Assembly (NCBI GenBank): GCA_046546095.1
Contig: JBKGYK010000059.1
Coordinates: 1-20,899, forward strand
Length of the DNA stretch: 20,899 nucleotides
Reading direction: 5' to 3'
Origin: JAQIBY01 sp046546095
Lineage (GTDB): Bacteria; Bacteroidota; Bacteroidia; Bacteroidales; ML635J-15
The notes under the pieces were generated by a model, which saw nothing but the letters and a program-made list of their open reading frames with translations, was not told the origin of the DNA and did not search any database. Position numbers and translations under genes: made by a program. Below, in pieces: positions 7,757 to 14,962 of this stretch (position 1 is its first letter; the number at the start of each line of letters is the position of its first letter).

Positions 7757-7764
7757 TAAATTCG
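7757..7764 (+). promoter_or_regulatory. Probable -7 box for the exbB-exbD-tonB operon
   Basis: TAAATTCG is one mismatch from TAnnTTTG and lies 21 bp before the chosen ATG at 7786. It would be inside the coding sequence if the upstream ATG at 7738 were used. Confidence 0.4.
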
Positions 7765-7785
7765 TTCAAAAAATATTTAGGCATT

Positions 7786-8475
7786 ATGATTCTTTTACAG
7801 AACGTTTCATCAGCAGTAGCAGATACTGCAGCTCAGGCGGCAAGCCAGGGAACAGAAAAGATTTCTTTCATGGAAATGGCCAGGCATGGTGGCTGGATTA
7901 TGATCGTACTTGGCGTATTGTCAATCATTGCTGTGTATATCTTCGTTGACAAATACATGGCTGTACGTAAAGCCTCCAAAGACGACCAGCAGTTCATGAA
8001 TAATATTAAATCCAGCATACAGCAGGGGAATGTTGATGCAGCTCTCGGTGCATGTAAATCTACTCCGGGGCCACTTGCCCGAATGCTGGAAAAAGGCATC
8101 ATGCGGATAGGAAGACCACTGAATGACATCAACGCAGCCGTGGAAAATGTCGGCAAACAGGAAATTGCCCGACTGGAAAAAGGATTGCCCGTGCTGGCTT
8201 CTGTTGCCGGTGGTGCCCCGATGCTTGGCTTCCTTGGTACCGTGATGGGAATGATCAAAGCTTTCTTTGATATGGCCAATGCCGGAAACAATATCGATGT
8301 ACAGTTGCTTTCCAGTGGGATTTATACTGCCATGGTTACCACCGTAGGCGGATTGATTGTAGGTATCATCGCCTATTTTGCGTACAACCTGATTGTCTCC
8401 AGGATAGATAACCTGGTTAGCCAGTTGGAATCACGTACCACTGAATTTATGGATATTCTTAATGAACCTGCATAA
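7786..8475 (+). CDS. exbB: ExbB/TolQ-family proton channel subunit
   Basis: This 229-residue inner-membrane protein of the MotA/TolQ/ExbB family forms, with ExbD, a proton-driven motor that energises a TonB- or TolA-like protein. Hydrophobic segments lie at about residues 36-54, 135-160 and 179-203. The family signature APMLGFLGTVMGMIKAF spans about 144-160. After the first membrane helix comes a cytoplasmic charged region (about 60-130), as expected. The reading frame is open from an ATG at 7738, but that start lies inside the palindrome and upstream of the -7 box, so 7786 is preferred. It leads a three-gene operon, 11 bp before exbD. ExbB and TolQ cannot be separated with certainty, but the TonB-like third gene favours ExbB. 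Confidence 0.93.
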   Translation: MILLQNVSSAVADTAAQAASQGTEKISFMEMARHGGWIMIVLGVLSIIAVYIFVDKYMAVRKASKDDQQFMNNIKSSIQQGNVDAALGACKSTPGPLARMLEKGIMRIGRPLNDINAAVENVGKQEIARLEKGLPVLASVAGGAPMLGFLGTVMGMIKAFFDMANAGNNIDVQLLSSGIYTAMVTTVGGLIVGIIAYFAYNLIVSRIDNLVSQLESRTTEFMDILNEPA

Positions 8476-8486
8476 AGCTGAATATT

Positions 8487-8903
8487 ATGGCATTACGCTC
8501 AAGAAATAAAGTTAACGCAAGTTTCGCCATGTCTTCCATGACGGACATCGTGTTCCTGCTATTGATTTTCTTTATGGTTACCAGTACACTGGTGGCGCCA
8601 AATGCCATCAAATTGTTGTTGCCTGAAAGCAACAATCAAACGCAGGCAACCCCAATCACAACAGTGTCTATACAGGACAATGGTGGCCGGTATCAGTATT
8701 TTGTGGGAACTGCCGATTCACAAAGCAACATTCCTTTTTCTCAGGTTGAAGGACGATTGCGCTCTTTGCTTGCCGATGAGGAAGAACCCACGGTTTCCCT
8801 TCATGCTGATAAATCTGTCCCTGTTGAGGAAATTGTTAAAGTGATGAATATTGCAAAAAATAATGAATATAAACTGATTCTGGCAACCAGACCATTGGAT
8901 TGA
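8487..8903 (+). CDS. exbD: ExbD/TolR-family protein
   Basis: This 138-residue partner of ExbB has a short cytoplasmic start, one membrane helix (about 17-36) and a periplasmic domain (about 40-138). The proton-carrying aspartate is Asp20 in MSSMTDIVFLLLIFFMV, at the expected start of the helix (equivalent to E. coli ExbD Asp25). The periplasmic part ends in VEEIVKVMNIAKNNEYKLIL, the normal ExbD fold end. Many Bacteroidota operons carry two exbD genes, but here there is one. The stop codon is followed after 1 bp by the next ATG, so translation is probably coupled. Confidence 0.93.
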   Translation: MALRSRNKVNASFAMSSMTDIVFLLLIFFMVTSTLVAPNAIKLLLPESNNQTQATPITTVSIQDNGGRYQYFVGTADSQSNIPFSQVEGRLRSLLADEEEPTVSLHADKSVPVEEIVKVMNIAKNNEYKLILATRPLD

Positions 8904-8904
8904 T

Positions 8905-9693
8905 ATGAGCTTTTTTGAAAAACATAGGGCTGCTGTGATTGGCGTGCTGATTTATATTGGCATTGTCATTGCCTTGTTGTTGTTTTTAGGCTTGTATAAG
9001 CAGGATCCCCCACCTCCGGAAGAGGGTATTGTCCTGGATTTTGGAGGCTCAGGCAGCGGTACGCCTGATCCGGGCCCCTCTCAGCAAAACACGGAAAGCC
9101 AAAAAGAAAGCCCGGAAGAAACTCCGGAAACACCACCGGAATCCAATATGACCCAGGATTTTGAAGAGTCTGTTGCTATGCCTGATTACAATACAACTGA
9201 AGAATCGGAAACAGAAACTACAGAAACTGCTCCCGAACCTGAAGAAGAAGAGGAAGAAGAACAGGAAGAGGTTGATGAAACAGTGTCTGATGTCATGAAT
9301 ACAAACTGGGGAAATACCTCAGATTCGGATGCGGAGGGAGAAGGTGCCGGAAATCCCGGAGCCGGAAGCAGCGGCGATGGAGGTGATGGTGACGGTGATG
9401 GCCCTGGTTCCGGGAATGTCTCCGGCAATGGCTGGTCTCTTTCCGGTCGTGCTGCCGAAAGCCTGCCCAAGCCATCAGCATCGGGCTGTGAAGGATATGT
9501 GATTGTTGCCATTGAGGTTAACCGAGCAGGAAAAGTGGTCAATGCCTACGCCAAACCCGGTGGATGTACTGCCTGTGAAAGCGAATGCATCAACAAAGCT
9601 GTCAGTTCAGCCAAAAATGCAAGGTTCAATTCCGACACTGCTGCGGAAGAACGGCAATCAGGTACCATTACTTATAATTTCCGCCCTCAGTAA
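8905..9693 (+). CDS. TonB/TolA-like energy transducer with acidic linker
   Basis: The 262-residue protein has one N-terminal membrane helix (about 10-30), a periplasmic PPPPEE segment, a long low-complexity linker (about 50-175) and a C-terminal TonB-like domain (about 195-260: GYVIVAIEVNRAGKVV, KNARFN, GTITYNF). Position and architecture make it the output arm of the ExbBD motor, reaching to outer-membrane receptors. The linker is not the usual Pro/Lys type: it is strongly acidic (EPEEEEEEEQEEVDE at 111-125) and then Gly/Ser/Asp-rich. The C-terminal domain holds four cysteines (195, 221, 224, 228), with CTACESEC at 221-228. The receptor partners are not in the window. TolA-like is an alternative name. 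Confidence 0.82.
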   Translation: MSFFEKHRAAVIGVLIYIGIVIALLLFLGLYKQDPPPPEEGIVLDFGGSGSGTPDPGPSQQNTESQKESPEETPETPPESNMTQDFEESVAMPDYNTTEESETETTETAPEPEEEEEEEQEEVDETVSDVMNTNWGNTSDSDAEGEGAGNPGAGSSGDGGDGDGDGPGSGNVSGNGWSLSGRAAESLPKPSASGCEGYVIVAIEVNRAGKVVNAYAKPGGCTACESECINKAVSSAKNARFNSDTAAEERQSGTITYNFRPQ

Positions 9694-9764
9694 ATTGTCT
9701 GTTTTTTGGTGTCATATTGATGGCGATTTACTTATTTCTTCTTGGTCTGTAAAACAAATGTCCA

Positions 9765-10355
9765 CTAACTGAAAACTTTTTTCAGCGTACGAAAAATCAG
9801 CATCAAATCTACCCGTAAACTTGCTTCCCTGATGTATTTTTTGTTCAGCTCCAGTTTGGCCGGCATGATCTCATCTATATATGTTTTTTCAGGATTGCTG
9901 GAGGCGGCAAGCATATCATTTTCTCCGGAATATTCTATGGAGGCGTAATCCGTAATACCCGGCCGCACACTGAGAACTATTTTCTGCTCATCTGTATATT
10001 TGGATACATATTCCGGAACCTCCGGCCTGGGACCTACAAGGCTCATGTCGCCCTTGAGAACATTGATGAGCTGGGCGAATTCATCAAACTTGTATTTGCG
10101 GATAAAACTACCGGTTTTTGTAATTCGGCAGTCAGTACTGCCAACAGTGAGTTTTCCTTTCTTGTCGCTACCTGAGCGCATGCTCCTGAATTTATAAATA
10201 CGGAATGGCTTTCCGTTCTTACCAATCCTGATCTGACGGTAAAATACGCCACCCGGACTATCAAGTATAATGGCAAAGGCCAGAATGACAAAAAAGGGAC
10301 TCAGTACAATCAATCCGAGCAGGGAAAAAATGATGTCAAATATCCGTTTCGCCAT
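9765..10355 (-). CDS. PglC-type initiating sugar-phosphate transferase
   Basis: This 196-residue monotopic phosphoglycosyl transferase moves a sugar-1-phosphate from a UDP-sugar to undecaprenyl phosphate, starting a glycan on the inner face of the membrane. It has the short (PglC-like) form with one re-entrant hydrophobic helix (about 8-31) and no N-terminal WcaJ extension. The motif YKFRSM (54-59), the catalytic Asp91-Glu92 pair in KFDEFAQLINVLKGDMSLVGPRP and the RPGITDYASIEY region are all intact. It is last in the five-gene chain. Its ATG overlaps the stop of the aminotransferase by one base (TAATG), indicating coupled translation. The sugar is unknown, but the neighbouring aminotransferase suggests an amino- or acetamido-sugar. 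No terminator is evident in the 71-bp gap to the convergent TonB-like gene. Confidence 0.93.
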   Translation of the reverse strand: MAKRIFDIIFSLLGLIVLSPFFVILAFAIILDSPGGVFYRQIRIGKNGKPFRIYKFRSMRSGSDKKGKLTVGSTDCRITKTGSFIRKYKFDEFAQLINVLKGDMSLVGPRPEVPEYVSKYTDEQKIVLSVRPGITDYASIEYSGENDMLAASSNPEKTYIDEIMPAKLELNKKYIREASLRVDLMLIFRTLKKVFS

Positions 10356-11566
10356 TAGCCCAGCACCTTTTTTATAGCAGCTTTGACTGCCCTGATGACT
10401 GTTTGCACATCTGCATCGCTCAGATCATAATACACAGGCAGCGATATTTCCCGGGAATACAGCCTGAATGCATTTGGATAATCATGCATGCGATATCCGG
10501 CAGAACGATAATAGGACAGGAGTGGCAAAGGCTGGAAATGAACATTGACAGATACATCCTGCCTGAAGATTTCCTCAATTATCTGATCACGTTGTGTCTC
10601 ATCAGCGTCACGGATTCCCAATTGATACAAATGAAATGAACTGCGTGTATCGCCATCGTATATCATCGGAATTATTGCCCTGGATTCATTCCTGAATGCT
10701 TCATTATACTGCTTGATGATGTTTTCACGTCTTTTTAAGTTATCATCAGCATACCTTGCCAGTTCTACAAGACCCATGGCAGCCTGAATGTCTGTCATGT
10801 TGGCTTTGTACCCGGGCATTGTCACATCATAACGCCAATTGCCCCGGGACTTTGACAGCGCATCTTTGCTTTGTCCATGAAGGCTCATGATGTTAAGATT
10901 TTTGTATATATGTTCATGGTCAAAGGCTTCCGGCAGATTTAGTGCGATTGCTCCCCCTTCAGCAGTGGTGAGATTTTTCACTGCATGAAATGAAAACACC
11001 GAAATGTCTGCCAGTGAACCTACCGGATTGCCCTTGTAATATCCGCCAAGGGAATGTGCAGCATCTGAGAGTATAAGAATACGGCCCAGCTTTTCCTGTG
11101 CATCTGAACCCGGACTGAAAAGTTTTTTGATGTATTCATCTTCAATGATTTCATATATACGCTGGTAATCCGCAGGAAAACCGCCGATATCTACCGGCAG
11201 TACAGCTTTTGTCCGTCGTGTGATGGCGTTACGAAGCTGTTCAGGGTCCATATTGTAATGGTCTGTTTTGCTATCAATCAGCACAGGTCTGGCACCGCAG
11301 TGCATAACCACATTGGCTGTAGCGCAATAGGTATAGGCCGGAAGTATTACTTCATCTCCGGGACCAACACCATACCAGCGCAATATTAGCTCAAGACCTG
11401 TGGTGGCGGCACTTGTGCAAAGAACTTTTTTTGCATTGGAAAACTCTTCCAGCTTTTTTTCAAAGAGTTTTGTTTTGGGACCGGTAGTAATCCAGCCCGA
11501 CCTCAAGGTGTCATTTACTTCCTCGATGATATTTTCATCAATTCTGGGTGGCGAAAATGGTATCAT
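10355..11566 (-). CDS. DegT/DnrJ/EryC1/StrS-family sugar aminotransferase
   Basis: The 403-residue PLP-dependent enzyme is of the type that aminates a nucleotide-linked 4-keto (or 3-keto) sugar. Visible are SGWITTGPKTKLFE near the start, TSAATTGLELILR, PAYTYCATANVV, the PLP-ring aspartate Asp168 in SDAAHSLGG, the Schiff-base lysine Lys197 in FSFHAVKNLTTAEGG and YKANMTDIQAAMGL. Between residues 136 and 162 there is a charged stretch longer than in the shortest family members. The usual TTGEGG is TTAEGG here. The gene sits directly before a PglC-like transferase, the arrangement seen for bacillosamine-type pathways (PglE/PglC), but no dehydratase or acetyltransferase gene is in the window. Its start overlaps the 3' end of the upstream gene by 29 bp. 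Confidence 0.93.
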   Translation of the reverse strand: MIPFSPPRIDENIIEEVNDTLRSGWITTGPKTKLFEKKLEEFSNAKKVLCTSAATTGLELILRWYGVGPGDEVILPAYTYCATANVVMHCGARPVLIDSKTDHYNMDPEQLRNAITRRTKAVLPVDIGGFPADYQRIYEIIEDEYIKKLFSPGSDAQEKLGRILILSDAAHSLGGYYKGNPVGSLADISVFSFHAVKNLTTAEGGAIALNLPEAFDHEHIYKNLNIMSLHGQSKDALSKSRGNWRYDVTMPGYKANMTDIQAAMGLVELARYADDNLKRRENIIKQYNEAFRNESRAIIPMIYDGDTRSSFHLYQLGIRDADETQRDQIIEEIFRQDVSVNVHFQPLPLLSYYRSAGYRMHDYPNAFRLYSREISLPVYYDLSDADVQTVIRAVKAAIKKVLG

Positions 11567-12857
11567 ATGTTTTGTTCTTTAAACTCTGGTAAGATAATAA
11601 AACCAAAAAGAATACAATAAATTGTACCCCGGATTGTGTCTCCAGCATGGCTTCAAACATAAAGCTTGCACTGATAACCAGGACAAACATTATGCGTAGT
11701 CGTTTAAAACGGCTCTGACGGCCCAAAACCGGCAACAACAAACTGCTGATAAGCAATAAGAGAGCAAAAATCCCCAGGGCTAACTGTGTCTGAAGAAACT
11801 GGTTGTGACAGTTCAAGCGCTTTTCAGCCGGTCCCTGGTATTTGTGTTCACGATATGATTTTACAAGTTTATCTGTGACGTCTCCCGGCATCATGCCTGT
11901 GAGCCAGTATGAAGGGATGAGTTCCGAACATGTTTTCCATACCAAAATACGGCTGTTGCTGCTGTTTGTCTGTGGATCAGTTTTGCCCTTACCATCGCTG
12001 CTTTGGATTACCGGTGTGGATTTTACATCCTGAATGGCATTTTGAATCCTGTTGTTATACATGCTAAGCAAAACCATCAAAACAATGCTGCCGGTGAAAA
12101 TCAGCAAATGCTTCATGTTTCTGTTGGTATAAAGACGGCTACCGCTTTCAAGCAGCAAGGCCAGAAACAACACCATGATGCCGGCCTTTGACGACAAAAG
12201 GAATACCATAGCAATGTGGATCATCAATAGCATCACCAATGGAAAAACACCTGTGAGGACTTTCTGTCGCTGAAGATACAATATGGCTACAACTGCAAAG
12301 CACAGATAAACAGCATAATAGCTTGTGTGATGGAATAAAGACACGTAGTGATAAAAGAAATGGGCAGTGTTGCCAGTGTCAATAAACTGTCCCAGTGAGT
12401 GAAAAATATTGATTAGAATGCTCAGGCTGGTACCGGCAATAAAAGCAGTAAGCAAATTGAAAATTTTGGTTTTGCCAAAAGCCAGGGCGGGAGCCATCAA
12501 AACAGGCAACAAAATATAAGTGAGTTTAACTTCTGCCTTAACAAGTCCTTCTTCAGTATTTGACGTGAAAAATAAACTCAGCAGGTAAAGCAGGTATAAG
12601 GCAAGTAAACTGTAAGTGAGCGGATTTTTTCTCCATGCCTGCCACACGGATTTCCATTTATATGTGATTACAGCGGTAATTCCCCAAAAGATGAGTGTGA
12701 CAACCGGAATCATTTTATCAAATGACAAACTGAAAACATACAACAAACTAAATACATATACAGGGTCCTGCAAGCGGAGAACCCTTCCAAAACCCGGGCG
12801 CAAAAAAGGATTGCCCGACGGATTGATGTATGATGATATTTGTTTGTGAATATTCAT
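11538..12857 (-). CDS. Wzy/WaaL-like O-antigen polymerase or ligase
   Basis: This 439-residue integral membrane protein has about ten hydrophobic helices and one long periplasmic loop (about residues 267-355). The loop carries NSRILVWKTC (301-310) and CHNQFLQTQLALG (350-362), the arginine- and histidine-bearing pattern of the Wzy_C/O-antigen ligase family. SSKAG (222-226) at the end of a helix is also typical. Such proteins polymerise lipid-linked glycan repeats or transfer them to an acceptor at the periplasmic face, and polymerase and ligase cannot be told apart by sequence alone. Its ATG overlaps the stop of the lipoprotein gene by one base (TGATG), and its own 3' end runs 29 bp into the aminotransferase gene. 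Confidence 0.87.
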   Translation of the reverse strand: MNIHKQISSYINPSGNPFLRPGFGRVLRLQDPVYVFSLLYVFSLSFDKMIPVVTLIFWGITAVITYKWKSVWQAWRKNPLTYSLLALYLLYLLSLFFTSNTEEGLVKAEVKLTYILLPVLMAPALAFGKTKIFNLLTAFIAGTSLSILINIFHSLGQFIDTGNTAHFFYHYVSLFHHTSYYAVYLCFAVVAILYLQRQKVLTGVFPLVMLLMIHIAMVFLLSSKAGIMVLFLALLLESGSRLYTNRNMKHLLIFTGSIVLMVLLSMYNNRIQNAIQDVKSTPVIQSSDGKGKTDPQTNSSNSRILVWKTCSELIPSYWLTGMMPGDVTDKLVKSYREHKYQGPAEKRLNCHNQFLQTQLALGIFALLLLISSLLLPVLGRQSRFKRLRIMFVLVISASFMFEAMLETQSGVQFIVFFLVLLSYQSLKNKTYDTIFATQN

Positions 12858-13693
12858 CAGAGTTCATCAGGTTTCTTTTGAACAGGTTTTATCCTGAACC
12901 ATATCCGTATGGGTTCTGCACGTTTATCGTATGGTCTGTTGTTGTTCTGCATGCGGTTGCTGCCCGGCATATTGCCACTCACCGGACTTTGCGGAGACAT
13001 GGGATTGTTGTATGTGGAATTTTGCATGTCATTATTTTGATTGTTGGGATCAGATTCATTCATTTCCTCTTCATCTTCTGACATTTCACCACTCAGGATG
13101 CCTATGGTTATTTCCTCAGGCAAACTGTCTATACCAAACAGTGCCAAAGGAATTGATGCTTTATATTCAAGATTTCCGCTTTCTGTCAGTCGCATGCTAA
13201 TGTCCAGATCATTGTGGGTGGCAAACAAATTGAATGTCTCTTCCTCTCCTTCGTCAATGAGAATATATTCAGAACTGATGTTTTTTTGTAGTCTACTGAG
13301 CTTGCTTTTGTCAGGCAAGTCTGGCTGCAGCCCCTGAGGCTCAAGTACTGCGCTTTGCTGTGCTGCGCCGGCAACAGGATAAATATACCCGTTGTCCTTT
13401 TTGCGTTTGCCATTGGTATCTATGTATATTTCCAGGCCAAGTCCAAATATCTTGCGAATACTCAGTTCATCAGATACATCAAAGTATAAAAGCAAATTCT
13501 CGCCATCGTGGAAAACATCATACCTGATTCCGCTTTCTGTGTCATAATGAACAAAGGGAGGTGCATCATTATCTTTGTTGAAAATTTCGGATTCATTTTC
13601 AATATAGGCACTTTCATACACAGGCAGTTTCTTACATGCACTGATGCTGATTAAGAGAGCAAGAGAAAATAATATGTAAATCAATTGTTTCAT
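12857..13693 (-). CDS. Lipoprotein of unknown function, possible CBM9-like beta-sandwich
   Basis: Not recognised as a named protein. It has 278 residues, with a signal peptide and lipobox ISAC ending at Cys20. The middle (about 45-200) reads like a carbohydrate-binding family 9-type beta-sandwich: a VHYDTESGIRYDVFHDG start, ENLLLYFDVSD, then GLGLEIYIDTNGKRKKDNGY and later LEYKASIPLALFGI. A low-complexity stretch rich in Glu, Asn, Met, Pro, Ser and Gln (202-258) precedes a final strand IRIWFRIKP, so it looks like a loop inserted near the end of the domain. It sits between truA and the Wzy-like gene with overlaps on both sides, hinting at a role in glycan export or anchoring. The domain assignment is tentative; the lipoprotein assignment is firm. 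Confidence 0.8.
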   Translation of the reverse strand: MKQLIYILFSLALLISISACKKLPVYESAYIENESEIFNKDNDAPPFVHYDTESGIRYDVFHDGENLLLYFDVSDELSIRKIFGLGLEIYIDTNGKRKKDNGYIYPVAGAAQQSAVLEPQGLQPDLPDKSKLSRLQKNISSEYILIDEGEEETFNLFATHNDLDISMRLTESGNLEYKASIPLALFGIDSLPEEITIGILSGEMSEDEEEMNESDPNNQNNDMQNSTYNNPMSPQSPVSGNMPGSNRMQNNNRPYDKRAEPIRIWFRIKPVQKKPDEL

Positions 13694-14442
13694 ATGTCAG
13701 ATAAACTTGATGAATAAACTATTCTGTCTAAATACAAAGCATGTGCCGGAACAGACTGCCCTGCTGCTGAACGGTCTTTTGCTTGGATAATTGTTTTCAT
13801 ATGCGATGCTTCGTATCTGCCTTTTCCTATGTCCGTTAAGCTTCCTACAATGGATCTCACCATATTACGCAAAAACCTGTCTGCGCTGATTTCAAAAATC
13901 AGTTGATTGTCATCATATTTCCATCCTGCATGAATGATTTTACAATCATTGGTTTTTGTGTCTGTGTGCAGTTTGCTGAAGGATGTAAAGTCTTTGTAAT
14001 CGTAGAGAAAAGTGCATGCCAGGTTCATGGCATTGATATCCAGCGGAACCGGGTGATACCAGCTTCTGTCTCTCAGAAAGGGGTTTTTTACCTGATGAAG
14101 AAGGTACCTGTAGCTTCTGGATATAGCATCGAATCTGGCATGAGCATTCGCTGCAACTGGAAATATCCGGTACACAGCTATATCACGCGGTAAGATGCCA
14201 TTGAGGCGATACTGTAATTTGTCGCTGTCATCAATCTTTTCCGCCATGTCGAAATGCAGAAAAAAGGAAGTAGCATGAACACCTGTGTCTGTCCGGCCAC
14301 AACCGGTGACCGATATGGCAGAGCCTGAAAGCCTTGAGAGAGCCTCCTCCAAAACTTCCTGTACGGTTTTCGCATTGGGCTGGATTTGCCATCCGTGATA
14401 ATTGCGGCCATCGTAGGCTATTTCCATAAAATATCGATGCAT
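13690..14442 (-). CDS. truA: tRNA pseudouridine(38-40) synthase TruA
   Basis: TruA converts uridines 38-40 of the tRNA anticodon stem-loop to pseudouridine. The 250-residue product has the N-terminal RYFMEIAYDG...YHGWQIQP, the catalytic aspartate in GCGRTDTGVHA (Asp52), ARFDAISRSYRYLL and RFLRNMVRSIVG. The frame extends three codons upstream to a TTG at 14451, but that codon is part of a perfect -7 box, so the ATG at 14442 is chosen. This leaves a leader of only a few bases. An ATG at 14427 (MEIAYDG) would give a leader of about 18 nt but would lose the conserved RYF. The gene heads the minus-strand chain, and its stop overlaps the lipoprotein ATG as ATGA. Confidence 0.94.
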   Translation of the reverse strand: MHRYFMEIAYDGRNYHGWQIQPNAKTVQEVLEEALSRLSGSAISVTGCGRTDTGVHATSFFLHFDMAEKIDDSDKLQYRLNGILPRDIAVYRIFPVAANAHARFDAISRSYRYLLHQVKNPFLRDRSWYHPVPLDINAMNLACTFLYDYKDFTSFSKLHTDTKTNDCKIIHAGWKYDDNQLIFEISADRFLRNMVRSIVGSLTDIGKGRYEASHMKTIIQAKDRSAAGQSVPAHALYLDRIVYSSSLSDI

Positions 14443-14448
14443 AACATG

Positions 14449-14456
14449 CAAAGGTA
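14449..14456 (-). promoter_or_regulatory. -7 box for the truA/glycan chain
   Basis: The minus strand reads TACCTTTG, an exact TAnnTTTG match. Transcription would start at about 14443-14446, making the truA message nearly leaderless if the ATG at 14442 is used. Confidence 0.5.
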
Positions 14457-14513
14457 AAAATTTGTTGTGAAATATATCAGATTACAATAATTACACGCCA
14501 AATGGAAAATACA

Positions 14514-14566
14514 GTAAACAATGTGGTATGATGATTTGTATTTACTATATTAGCAGTGTAAACAAT
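14514..14566. repeat. Direct repeat GTAAACAAT x2 in the truA/EncFtn intergenic region
   Basis: GTAAACAAT occurs at 14514-14522 and 14558-14566, 44 bp apart, about four helical turns. The 152-bp region between truA and EncFtn is very AT-rich. It also contains TATATTAG (14546-14553), one mismatch from TAnnTTTG, which is the best -7 candidate for the encapsulin operon but has no clear -33 partner. No Fur-like box was recognised. Confidence 0.35.
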
Positions 14567-14594
14567 AAATTATAAACAAATAAACTACAAGATT

Positions 14595-14948
14595 ATGTCA
14601 AATTATCATGAACCCGCTGAAGAACTCAGCAAAGAAGCAAAGGATTTTTCCCGCGCATTAAACAGCCTGAAAGAAGAAATAGAAGCTGTTGATTGGTATC
14701 ACCAGCGTGTGGATGTTGGTGATGATCCTGAGTTGAAAGAAATTATGGCCCATAACCGGGATGAAGAAATTGAACATGCATGCATGACCCTCGAATGGTT
14801 ACGCAGAAATATGCCCGGTTGGGACGAAGAACTTCGTACTTATCTTTTTAAGGAAGGAAATATTGCCCATCTTGAAGAAGGTGAAGAAGGCGGAAACACA
14901 GAGTCCGGAGGGTCCGGTTCTGATTTAGGAATTGGTAAATTAAAATAA
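14595..14948 (+). CDS. Encapsulated ferritin-like protein (EncFtn), encapsulin cargo
   Basis: This 117-residue two-helix ferritin-like protein belongs to the EncFtn class, which forms an annular decamer and oxidises Fe(II) at dimer interfaces inside an encapsulin shell. Helix 1 carries EEIEAVDWYHQRVD (27-40) and helix 2 carries AHNRDEEIEHACMTLEWLRRN (52-72 region). Glu28, Glu58 and His61 line up with the iron ligands Glu32, Glu62 and His65 of the Rhodospirillum rubrum protein. RTYLF follows as usual. A flexible Glu/Gly/Ser-rich linker (about 93-108) leads to the encapsulation peptide SDLGIGKLK at the extreme C-terminus. One difference from R. rubrum, as I recall that sequence, is His36 in WYHQR where it has Asp. 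The length is typical. The gene is 14 bp upstream of the shell gene and certainly in the same operon. No Shine-Dalgarno sequence precedes its ATG. Confidence 0.95.
   Translation: MSNYHEPAEELSKEAKDFSRALNSLKEEIEAVDWYHQRVDVGDDPELKEIMAHNRDEEIEHACMTLEWLRRNMPGWDEELRTYLFKEGNIAHLEEGEEGGNTESGGSGSDLGIGKLK
14919..14945 (+). other. Encapsulation (cargo-loading) peptide coding segment
   Basis: It encodes SDLGIGKLK, the last nine residues of EncFtn. The pattern (small/acidic, Leu, Gly-Ile-Gly, Lys/Ser-Leu, basic) matches the C-terminal targeting peptides of encapsulin cargos, which dock inside the shell near the N-terminal helix of the encapsulin protein. It is separated from the ferritin fold by a flexible linker. 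Confidence 0.85.
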
Positions 14949-14953
14949 AGGAG
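14947..14953 (+). promoter_or_regulatory. Shine-Dalgarno sequence for the encapsulin gene
   Basis: AAAGGAG begins inside the EncFtn stop codon and ends 9 bp before the encapsulin ATG. It stands out because the other genes in this window lack such a sequence. It may raise shell translation relative to cargo. Confidence 0.6.
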
Positions 14954-14962
14954 ACAAAGACT

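Noticed and set aside
7738..7785. Longer N-terminus for ExbB starting at 7738
   Set aside because: That start lies within the palindrome and upstream of the probable -7 box, and the extra 16 residues do not resemble the family.
9240..9272. GAA/GAG-rich run resembling a microsatellite
   Set aside because: It encodes the acidic linker with mixed GAA and GAG codons and is too irregular to be a phase-variable repeat.
9186..9542. Open frame of 118 codons on the minus strand opposite the TonB-like linker
   Set aside because: It is Ser/Pro-rich only because it is antisense to Glu/Gly/Asp codons. It has no family features and no ribosome site.
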